This document shows, piece after piece, positions 1 through 5,827 of a stretch of 7,604 bases of DNA. Made by a program: the position numbers and the translations under genes. Numbering within the stretch: the stretch's first letter is position 1; each line of letters begins with the position of its first letter. The DNA is from Lysobacteraceae bacterium (GTDB taxonomy: Bacteria; Pseudomonadota; Gammaproteobacteria; Xanthomonadales; Rhodanobacteraceae). Location: positions 1 to 7,604 of the forward strand of contig JAGWZT010000086.1 of the NCBI GenBank assembly GCA_018971925.1, given 5' to 3'. The notes under the pieces are model-generated. The model did no database searches, had not been told where the DNA came from, and worked only from the letters and a program-made list of their open reading frames with translations.

Positions 1-234
1 CAGCCACGCCGCGAACGGCGCGTCGCCGCGGTACTGACGCGCGCGCTCGAAGGCCTTCAACATCGAATCCTGCAGCACTTCCTGGGCGACGTCGCGGCGG
101 CCGGTCAGGCGCAGCGCCAGCGTCCATGCCGCACGTTCGAACTGGCGGTACACCGCCTCGAACGCGTCGAGCTCGCCGCGCTGCAGGCGGGCGATCAGGT
201 CGGGTTCGACGGCTTGCTGGAAGTTCGCGGGCAC
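1..234 (-). CDS. RNA polymerase ECF sigma factor, N-terminal fragment (truncated by window edge)
   Basis: Reading the minus strand from a GTG at 234-232 gives an open frame of 78 codons that runs off the left edge. It begins VPANFQQAVEPDLIARLQRG and continues with an acidic and aromatic helix (ELDAFEAVYRQFERAAW) and then a stretch ending DSMLKAFERARQYRGDAPF followed by AAWL. This matches sigma-70 region 2 of extracytoplasmic-function (RpoE-like) sigma factors: the region 2.1/2.2 helix that binds core polymerase, then the FRG-A-F-WL type motif of region 2.3. Region 4 and any anti-sigma partner lie outside the window. The gene is divergent from ruvB, with about 70 bp between start codons. The start is uncertain: in-frame GTG codons at 249-247 and 255-253 are alternatives, and none has a clear Shine-Dalgarno at good spacing. 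The family call is fairly safe; which sigma subgroup it is and what it regulates cannot be told from this half. Confidence 0.82.
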   Translation of the reverse strand, partial: MPANFQQAVEPDLIARLQRGELDAFEAVYRQFERAAWTLALRLTGRRDVAQEVLQDSMLKAFERARQYRGDAPFAAWL

Positions 235-287
235 CCTACAAGGATGCACCAGCACGCCGAACGGTCGCAGTGCCGGTCGGGGTGGTC

Positions 288-296
288 TGTCATAAT
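288..296 (+). promoter_or_regulatory. Extended -10 promoter element for ruvB (probable leaderless transcript)
   Basis: The sequence TGTCATAAT reads as an extended -10 (TGn at 288-290) plus a CATAAT hexamer at 291-296, five of six matches to TATAAT. No convincing -35 lies 16-18 bp upstream, which is acceptable for extended -10 promoters. A start about 7 nt after the hexamer falls on the A of the ruvB ATG at 303. No Shine-Dalgarno precedes that ATG. This is a sequence match plus spacing inference; no transcript has been seen. Confidence 0.5.
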
Positions 297-302
297 CGCC
301 GC

Positions 303-1337
303 ATGGAAGAATCCCGGGTCGTCGACGCCGTCGAAAGCCCCGCCGAGCAAGTCGTCGAAGCGAGCGTGCGTCCGCGCACGCTGGCCGAGTACGTCGGCCA
401 GGCGGCGATGCGCGAGCAACTGTCGCTGTCGATAGAAGCGGCGCGCAAGCGCGGCGACGCGCTGGATCACGTCTTGGTATTCGGCCCGCCCGGTCTCGGC
501 AAGACCACCATTTCGCATGTGATCGCGAACGAGCTTGGGGTCAATCTGCGCACCACCTCGGGGCCGGTACTGGAGCGCGCGGGTGACCTTGCGGCGCTGC
601 TGACCAACCTGCAGCCGCACGACGTGCTTTTCATCGACGAAATCCACCGGCTCTCGCCGGTGGTCGAGGAAGTCTTGTATCCGGCGCTGGAGGATTTCCA
701 GATCGACATCATGCTGGGCGAGGGACCCGCCGCGCGCTCGATCAAGCTTGACCTGCCGCGGTTCACGCTGGTCGGCGCGACCACCCGCGCAGGCATGCTG
801 ACGAGTCCCTTGCGCGACCGTTTCGGGATCGTGCACCGGCTGGAGTTCTACACGCCCGGCGAACTCGCGTCGATCGTCGCGCGCTCGGCGCGGATCCTCG
901 ACATTGCTTGCGACGAAAATGGCGCCGCGGAAATCGCGTGCCGTGCGCGCGGCACGCCGCGCATCGCCAATCGCCTGCTGCGGCGCGTGCGCGATTATGC
1001 GGAAGTGCGCGCGGGCGGGCGCATCACGCGCGATGCGGCGTCGGCGGCGCTGGAAATGCTGCAGGTCGATGCGGGTGGTTACGACGAACTCGATCGCCGC
1101 CTGCTGCGACTGGTGCTGGAGCAGTTCGACGGCGGCCCGGTCGGCGTGGAATCGCTGGCGGCAGCGCTGGCCGAGGATCGCGACACCATCGAGGACGTGC
1201 TGGAGCCGTACCTCATCCAGCAGGGGCTGCTGGCGCGCACCGCGCGCGGGCGCATCGCCACCGCCAAGGCGTGGCGGCATTTCGGCCTCAAGCCGCCGCG
1301 CGGCGAAATGAACCTGTTCGAACGGCAGGAGTCATAG
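303..1337 (+). CDS. ruvB: Holliday junction branch migration ATPase RuvB
   Basis: 344 residues, the usual length for RuvB (about 335-350). RuvB is the hexameric AAA+ motor that, loaded by RuvA, pumps DNA through Holliday junctions during recombination and fork repair in the cytoplasm. Visible motifs: Walker A GPPGLGKT at 61-68, Walker B with FIDEIH at 110-115, sensor 1 GATT at 158-161, arginine finger R171 in SPLRDRFG, sensor 2 region RGTPRIANRLLRR at 216-228, and a C-terminal winged-helix domain from about 258 (GGYDELDRRLLR) to 330. The ATG at 303 is chosen because the family starts shortly before the VRPRTLAEYVGQ segment. The longer open frame upstream overlaps the divergent sigma gene and encodes an arginine-rich non-family peptide. 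No SD precedes it; an extended -10 sits 7 nt upstream. ybgC begins on the next base after the stop. ruvA and ruvC are not adjacent upstream, where an ECF sigma gene lies instead. Confidence 0.98.
   Translation: MEESRVVDAVESPAEQVVEASVRPRTLAEYVGQAAMREQLSLSIEAARKRGDALDHVLVFGPPGLGKTTISHVIANELGVNLRTTSGPVLERAGDLAALLTNLQPHDVLFIDEIHRLSPVVEEVLYPALEDFQIDIMLGEGPAARSIKLDLPRFTLVGATTRAGMLTSPLRDRFGIVHRLEFYTPGELASIVARSARILDIACDENGAAEIACRARGTPRIANRLLRRVRDYAEVRAGGRITRDAASAALEMLQVDAGGYDELDRRLLRLVLEQFDGGPVGVESLAAALAEDRDTIEDVLEPYLIQQGLLARTARGRIATAKAWRHFGLKPPRGEMNLFERQES
1327..1331 (+). promoter_or_regulatory. Ribosome binding site of ybgC inside the end of ruvB
   Basis: AGGAG ends 6 nt before the ATG at 1338. 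It lies in the last codons of ruvB, so ybgC translation can be initiated by ribosomes finishing ruvB. It supports 1338 over the in-frame GTG at 1347 as the ybgC start. Confidence 0.7.
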
Positions 1338-1778
1338 ATGGTTGACGTGACCGGTCACGCTCAACGGGCGTTCAGGTGGCGGACAAGGGTTTACTGGGAA
1401 GATACCGATGCGGGCGGCGTGGTGTATCACGCGGGCTATCTGCGTTTCCTCGAACGTGCGCGCAGCGAATGGATGCGCGCGGCCGCAATCGGGCAGGACG
1501 CCCTGCGTCAGTCGCACGGGATCGTGTTCGTGGTGCGCGAATTGAGCATCGCCTATGACAAGCCGGCCCGGCTGGACGATGAGCTGGATTCGACGGTTCG
1601 CGTCGAACGCCTGCGTGCGGCCAGCATCGATTTCGCGCAGGTCATCACGCGCGTTGGGGACTGCGCCACGTTGGCGCGCGCAACGGTTCGGGTCGCCTGC
1701 ATCGACGCCGGCAGCTTCGCGCCGTGCCGGATTCCGCAAGACATCGCAGCCTTGATTGAAGGAAACAACTTCAAATGA
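1338..1778 (+). CDS. ybgC: Tol-Pal system-associated acyl-CoA thioesterase YbgC
   Basis: 146 residues with a single hot-dog fold, slightly longer than the E. coli protein (about 134). The 4-hydroxybenzoyl-CoA thioesterase-type signature is clear: RVYWEDTDAGGVVYHAGYLR at 17-36, with the catalytic aspartate expected at D24 (DTDAGG) and the YHAGY segment at 30-34. Further family landmarks are FLERARSEWMR and YDKPARLDDEL. The family is a cytoplasmic homotetrameric thioesterase reported to act on acyl-CoAs and to interact with phospholipid-synthesis enzymes; its link to Tol-Pal is mainly genetic and positional. The gene abuts ruvB with no gap, and its TGA overlaps the tolQ ATG. Residues 2-11 are an N-terminal extension relative to the E. 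coli start, encoded over a strong DNA palindrome. Function is assigned by family; the substrate here is not known. Confidence 0.95.
   Translation: MVDVTGHAQRAFRWRTRVYWEDTDAGGVVYHAGYLRFLERARSEWMRAAAIGQDALRQSHGIVFVVRELSIAYDKPARLDDELDSTVRVERLRAASIDFAQVITRVGDCATLARATVRVACIDAGSFAPCRIPQDIAALIEGNNFK
1341..1365 (+). repeat. 25-nt imperfect palindrome just inside ybgC
   Basis: The core CGTGACCGGTCACG (1346-1359) is a perfect 14-bp palindrome. It is flanked by GTTGA (1341-1345) and its complement TCAAC (1361-1365), with one extra C at 1360. The arms are thus 12 bp with a single bulge, and the dyad starts on the base after the start codon. It could be an operator-like protein site or, as RNA, a hairpin with a CCGG loop next to the ribosome. 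Its function is unknown. Confidence 0.75.
1756..1774 (+). promoter_or_regulatory. tolQ ribosome binding site within a small inverted repeat
   Basis: TTGAAG (1756-1761) and CTTCAA (1769-1774) form a 6-bp inverted repeat around a 7-nt loop. The Shine-Dalgarno-like GAAGGA (1758-1763) lies partly in the left arm, and the right arm ends on the base before the tolQ ATG (1775). The hairpin would be weak and within reach of ribosomes ending ybgC (stop 1776-1778). Translational coupling is an inference. Confidence 0.5.
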
Positions 1779-2500
1779 ACGGTTCCATCAACATCCTCGA
1801 TCTGGTCATCCACGCCAGCTGGCCGGTCGTGTTCGTGCTCGCGATCCTGGTCGTTTTTTCGTTCACCTCGTGGGTGATCATTTTCCGCAAGAAGATGATG
1901 CTGGACGCCACGACCCGCGACGCCGACGATTTCGAGGAACGCTTCTGGTCGGGCGTGGACCTTGCGGCACTGTTCCGCGAAGTCAGCAACCGCGCGGGCG
2001 AAGCCGGCGGCCTGGCGGCGGTGTTCGAGTCGGGTTTTCGCGAATTCGTGCGCCAGCGCCAGCGCGGTGGCGAAGACCGGCGCGCGGTGCTGGAATCGTC
2101 CGAGCGCGCGATGCGCGTGGCCGGCACGCGCGAAGTCGAAAAACTGGAACGCAATCTCGAGTATCTGGCCAACGTGGGCTCGATCAGCACCTACGTCGGC
2201 CTGTTCGGAACGGTGTGGGGCATCATGATTGCGTTCCAGGGCCTGGGCACCATGAAGCAGGCCACCATCGCCACCGTTGCGCCGGGCATTTCCGAAGCGC
2301 TGGTGGCCACCGCAATGGGCCTGGTCGCGGCGATTCCCGCGGTGTGGGCGTACAACCGTTACTCGACGCGGCTGGATCGCCTGACGCTGCGCTACGAAAC
2401 CTTCCAGGAAGAATTCTCGTCGGTGCTGCAGCGCCAGATGCACGCCGATGAGCAGCCCACGGCGCCCGCGCCCGGCCGCGCGGAAGCCCGCGTGCGCTAG
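1775..2500 (+). CDS. tolQ: Tol-Pal system motor protein TolQ
   Basis: 241 residues, an inner-membrane ExbB/MotA-family protein. TolQ surrounds the TolR dimer and conducts protons to energise TolA during outer-membrane constriction. Three hydrophobic segments are visible at about 15-37 (SWPVVFVLAILVVFSF onward), 136-156 (ISTYVGLFGTVWGIMIAF) and 172-193 (ISEALVATAMGLVAAIPAVW), with the large cytoplasmic loop between the first two, as the family requires. The pore-lining threonines of TM2 and TM3 correspond to T146 (GLFGTVWG) and T179 (ALVATAMG). The start overlaps the ybgC stop as ATGA. tolR follows after 11 bp. The C-terminal tail (224-241) is Pro/Ala/Arg-rich and looks nonconserved. Identification rests on the TM layout, the motifs and the cluster context. 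Confidence 0.97.
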   Translation: MNGSINILDLVIHASWPVVFVLAILVVFSFTSWVIIFRKKMMLDATTRDADDFEERFWSGVDLAALFREVSNRAGEAGGLAAVFESGFREFVRQRQRGGEDRRAVLESSERAMRVAGTREVEKLERNLEYLANVGSISTYVGLFGTVWGIMIAFQGLGTMKQATIATVAPGISEALVATAMGLVAAIPAVWAYNRYSTRLDRLTLRYETFQEEFSSVLQRQMHADEQPTAPAPGRAEARVR

Positions 2501-2511
2501 GGGGAAAGCGA

Positions 2512-2953
<442 letters not shown>

Positions 2954-2967
<14 letters not shown>

Positions 2968-3880
2968 AGCCACCCCGCGCGCGGTCGTCTATTCCGCGTT
3001 GCTGCATCTCGGTATCGTCGCGTTCCTCGCGCTGGCGATGCTCAACTGCACGCGCTGGGAAGGCGTGGCCGACGCGCTGCACCTGCCCGGAGCGCTGCGC
3101 CCGGTGACCTGCAACCGCATGTTGCAATTGCAGGGGCCAGTGATCGAAGCCACGCTGGTCGGGCCGGTGGGCGCGCCGCCGCCACCCGCGGCGAAGCATG
3201 CGCAAAAGGCTTCGCCCAAGCAGGAACAAAAGGCTGAGCCGAAGCCCATGCCGCCGCCGCCCGCGCCCGTGCGCGTGCTGCCGACGCCGGTGCCGCAACC
3301 GAAATTGAAGGATCAGGAAAAGGTTGCGCAGATCGCCCAGCAGCAGGCCGAGCAGGCGCAGAAGGCGCAGGAAGAGGAACAGAAGCAGCGCATGGCCGAG
3401 CTGACCAAGCAGAAGGAGGCCGAGCGCATCCTGAAGGAGCTGGCCAAGGTCAAGGCGCAGAGCGAGGCCCAGCAGCGCAAGATCAACATGGAAACACAGA
3501 AGGCGCAGCAGCTCGCCGATTTGCGCAAGGCCAGCGAAAGCCAGAATACCCAGAACGTACCGGTGGCCAGGCAGGCCATGACCGGGCAGGCAGGTACCGA
3601 CAATGCGGCGTACGTGGCGGCGCTGCAAAATGCGATCACGCAAAACTGGTTGCGGCCCGACAACATTCCGGTCGGGGCGGTGTGCCCGGTGGAAATCGTG
3701 CAGATACCGGGGGGGCAGGTGATTTCCGCCAAGGTGCTGCCGAGTTGCCCCTTCAGCGATGTGGCCAGAAGCTCGGTCGAGGCGGCGGTGCGGAATTCGT
3801 CGCCGCTACCCTACAAGGGGTTCGAAAAAGAATTCCAGCGTGACATCATCTTCAATTTCACAGTGACTTCATCGCAATGA
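2954..3880 (+). CDS. tolA: Tol-Pal system envelope-spanning protein TolA
   Basis: 308 residues. TolA couples the TolQR motor to TolB and Pal across the periplasm. Domain I is one TM helix at about 11-31, holding the S14-x3-H18 motif (SALLH) used by TolA/TonB proteins to engage the motor. Domain II has a Pro/Lys-rich part (about 72-118) and a Gln/Lys/Glu/Ala-rich coiled coil (about 119-195, AQIAQQQAEQAQKAQ and onward). Domain III (about 216-308) starts DNAAYVAALQNAITQNWLRP and contains C244 and C265, matching the spacing of the disulfide pair in the E. coli C-terminal domain. Two further cysteines, C32 and C53, lie just outside the membrane. It starts 14 bp inside tolR; its stop overlaps an upstream in-frame ATG of tolB. 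A run of seven G (3709-3715) falls in domain III. Confidence 0.96.
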
Positions 3881-3884
3881 AGGA
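3879..3884 (+). promoter_or_regulatory. Shine-Dalgarno deciding the tolB start
   Basis: GAAGGA lies 10 nt before the ATG at 3895. The alternative in-frame ATG at 3877 overlaps the tolA stop (ATGA) but has no purine-rich site in front, and starting there would add MKDART before a well-formed signal peptide. The site therefore favours 3895. Confidence 0.65.
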
Positions 3885-3894
3885 TGCCCGAACC

Positions 3895-5208
3895 ATGCGA
3901 ATACCCAAACTCCTGCTCGCCCTGATGCTTGCCGTGCTCGCGGCGCTGTTCGCGACGCAGGCCAGCGCACAGGGACTGACCGTCCAGATCGTCAATGGCG
4001 TTCCGTCGGCGATTCCGATTACCGTGGTGCCCCTGGGCCAGCAAGGTTCCGGGCCGGCGTCACCGGTGGATGTCGCGCAGATCGTCAGCATGGATCTGGA
4101 TCGCTGCGGCAAATTCCGCACACTGCCGACCAGCGAGATCGTGCAGTCGCCCACCACCGGCGCCCAGATCAAGTTCGCGACTTGGCAGCAGCTGAAGCAG
4201 CAATACATCGTCGTGGGCACCACCTCGTACGACGGTGGCGTGCTGAAGGCCGACTACCAGTTGTGGGACGTCGCCAAACAGCAGATGCTGCTGCAGAACA
4301 CGGTCGCGCGGCAGGGCAGCGACCTGCGCCGCGTGGCGCATGAAATCGCCGACCAGATCTACCAGAAGATCATCGGCGTGCGGGGTGCGTTCGATACGCG
4401 CATCGCGTACGTGACCATGGTCGGCCTTGGCGACAACGCGCAATACGCGCTGGTGGTTGCCGATTCCGACGGCTACAACCCGCAGACCGTGGTCCGCTCG
4501 CACGAGGCACTGTTGTCGCCGACGTGGTCGCCGGATGGCACCGAATTGGCGTACGTCTCGTTCGAGGGCGGCAATTCCGCGATCTATATCCAGAACATCG
4601 CCACCGGCGCACGCCGCCTGGTGTCGTCGCGTCCCGGCATCAACGGTGCGCCACGCTTCTCGCCCGACGGCAAGAAGCTGGCGGTGAGCCTGTCGTTCCA
4701 GGGCAATCCGGAAATCTACGTGATGGATCTCGCCACCGGCGCATTGACGCGCCTGACGCACAATCTTGCCATCGACACCGAGCCGTCGTGGACGCCGGAC
4801 GGGCAGAACATCATCTTCACTTCCGACCGCTCCGGCAAGCCGCAACTGTACGAAATTCCCGCTGGCGGCGGTTCGCCGCAGCGCATCACTTTCCAGGGTC
4901 AATACAACGCCGACGTGGCCGTGGATTACGACGGCAAGAAGCTGGCGATGGTGCAAGGCAACGGAAACGTGTATCGTATTGCAGTAATGGATCGTTCCAC
5001 GGGCGGTCAGGAGATCTTCGTTTCGCCGGGTAATTTGGACGACTCCCCCAGCTGGGCACCCAACGCCAGCATGCTCCTCTACGCAGCCACCGAAGGCCCG
5101 CGCGGCGTCTTGTACTCCGTATCGGCCGACGGGCGGGTACGCCAGCGGCTCGTATTGAGCGACGGCGACGTGCGTGAACCGGCTTGGGGGCCGTACCGCA
5201 ATCCTTGA
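3895..5208 (+). CDS. tolB: Tol-Pal system periplasmic beta-propeller protein TolB
   Basis: 437 residues from the ATG at 3895, close to E. coli TolB (430). TolB is the periplasmic partner of Pal and TolA; it competes with peptidoglycan for Pal and is released by TolA. The signal peptide is MRIPK, a Leu/Ala-rich core (6-20) and an ASA site at 23-25, with cleavage before Q26. The N-terminal domain (about 27-165) follows, including QIVNGVPSAIPITVVP, the region that carries the TolA box at its extreme N-terminus. The six-bladed propeller begins near 205: WSPDG 211, FSPDG 255, WTPDG 299, VDYDG 343, WAPN 387 and WGPY 431 are exactly 44 residues apart. Starting at 3877 would give 443 residues. The gene belongs to the tolQRA operon; an 89-bp gap with no clear terminator separates it from pal. 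Confidence 0.97.
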   Translation: MRIPKLLLALMLAVLAALFATQASAQGLTVQIVNGVPSAIPITVVPLGQQGSGPASPVDVAQIVSMDLDRCGKFRTLPTSEIVQSPTTGAQIKFATWQQLKQQYIVVGTTSYDGGVLKADYQLWDVAKQQMLLQNTVARQGSDLRRVAHEIADQIYQKIIGVRGAFDTRIAYVTMVGLGDNAQYALVVADSDGYNPQTVVRSHEALLSPTWSPDGTELAYVSFEGGNSAIYIQNIATGARRLVSSRPGINGAPRFSPDGKKLAVSLSFQGNPEIYVMDLATGALTRLTHNLAIDTEPSWTPDGQNIIFTSDRSGKPQLYEIPAGGGSPQRITFQGQYNADVAVDYDGKKLAMVQGNGNVYRIAVMDRSTGGQEIFVSPGNLDDSPSWAPNASMLLYAATEGPRGVLYSVSADGRVRQRLVLSDGDVREPAWGPYRNP

Positions 5209-5297
5209 CGCCGTTTTGATCGACAAGCTGCTTCAATTCCACATGTTGTACCCCACCCACCCACTCACTCACTAGTTCAAAAAAGGATGGATTCGCC
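5209..5297 (+). promoter_or_regulatory. tolB-pal intergenic leader with G-free tetranucleotide tract
   Basis: This is the longest gap inside the tol-pal run. It contains three CCCA units (5252-5263), two CTCA units (5264-5271) and CTAG (5272-5275), all in one 4-bp register, then AAAAAAGGATG with the pal SD (AAAGGA). No T-run hairpin terminator and no well-spaced promoter is visible; TTGACG at 5205-5210 and TTGATC at 5216-5221 are -35-like but lack a good -10. The unstructured pyrimidine-rich leader may aid ribosome loading on the abundant Pal message; that is inference. Confidence 0.45.
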
Positions 5298-5804
5298 ATG
5301 AACGCAACCGTTCGCGTCTCCGTAGTTGCATTGCTTTGCCTGGCCGCTGCGGCCTGCGCAAAGAAACAGGAAGTCAAATCCACTCCGCCGCCCGAGGCGC
5401 CCACGGCCACCGCGCCCGCGACGACCGAAGGCGCGTTCACGCCGGCCGACCTGCAATCCAACGCCTGCCTGCGTACCCGCGTGATCTACTTCGATTTCGA
5501 CAAGAGCGAAATCCAGTCGCAGTTCAACGACATCGTCGCCTGCCACGCCAAGTACCTGCGTGACCGCCCGATGGCGCGCATGACGATCGAAGGCAACACC
5601 GACGAGCGCGGTACCCGCGAGTACAACCTCGGTCTCGGCGAGCGCCGCGGCAATGCGCTTGCGTCCGCACTGGAAGCAGCCGGCGCTTCGGCCAGCCAGA
5701 TCAAGGTCGTCAGCTACGGTGAAGAGCGTCCGGTGTGCCGCGAGCACAACGAAGGTTGCTGGCACCAGAACCGCCGCGACAACATCGTGTACACCGCCGA
5801 GTGA
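5298..5804 (+). CDS. pal: Peptidoglycan-associated lipoprotein Pal
   Basis: 168 residues, near the E. coli length (173). Pal is an outer-membrane lipoprotein whose OmpA-like domain binds diaminopimelate in peptidoglycan and also binds TolB. The signal peptide (MNATVRVSVVALLCLAAAAC) ends at C20. The lipobox has Ala rather than the usual Leu at -3, and the +2 residue is Ala, consistent with outer-membrane sorting. A Pro/Ala/Thr-rich linker covers about 26-45. The OmpA-like domain starts near 57 with RVIYFDFDKSEI and holds NTDERGTREYNLGLGERRGN at 100-119, where D102 and R117 are the expected ligand-binding residues. C57, C82, C147 and C154 are unusual relative to E. coli Pal and could form disulfides. 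The SD AAAGGA lies about 11 nt before the start. cpoB follows after 23 bp. Confidence 0.97.
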   Translation: MNATVRVSVVALLCLAAAACAKKQEVKSTPPPEAPTATAPATTEGAFTPADLQSNACLRTRVIYFDFDKSEIQSQFNDIVACHAKYLRDRPMARMTIEGNTDERGTREYNLGLGERRGNALASALEAAGASASQIKVVSYGEERPVCREHNEGCWHQNRRDNIVYTAE

Positions 5805-5827
5805 TCGTGGTGCCACGGTTCGCGGAT

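Noticed and set aside
223..230. A GAACTT motif on the minus strand resembling a sigma-E -35 box.
   Set aside because: It lies inside the sigma gene's coding region and has no matching -10, so autoregulation cannot be supported.
291..300. A minus-strand promoter for the sigma gene using ATTATG, the reverse of the ruvB -10.
   Set aside because: It matches the -10 consensus poorly and has no -35 at suitable spacing inside ruvB.
195..1280. A 361-codon open frame on the minus strand opposite ruvB.
   Set aside because: The translation is Arg/His/Gln-rich with no recognisable domain. It mirrors a conserved ruvB frame; long antisense frames are expected at this GC content.
1553..2443. A 296-codon minus-strand frame opposite ybgC and tolQ.
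   Set aside because: It overlaps two conserved genes completely and its product is low-complexity His/Arg/Ala.
4865..4879. A 6-bp G/C hairpin (GCGGCG, GTT, CGCCGC) in tolB.
   Set aside because: Short G/C-only stems are frequent by chance here; it encodes Gly-rich propeller loop codons and has no associated signal.
5205..5251. A sigma-70 promoter for pal in the tolB-pal gap (TTGACG or TTGATC as -35).
   Set aside because: No acceptable -10 hexamer lies 16-18 bp downstream of either; kept only as a remark in the intergenic entry.
5287..5301. A four-codon mini-ORF (ATG to TGA) ending on the pal start codon.
   Set aside because: Its ATG overlaps the pal Shine-Dalgarno itself, leaving no ribosome site for it; the overlap is most likely accidental.
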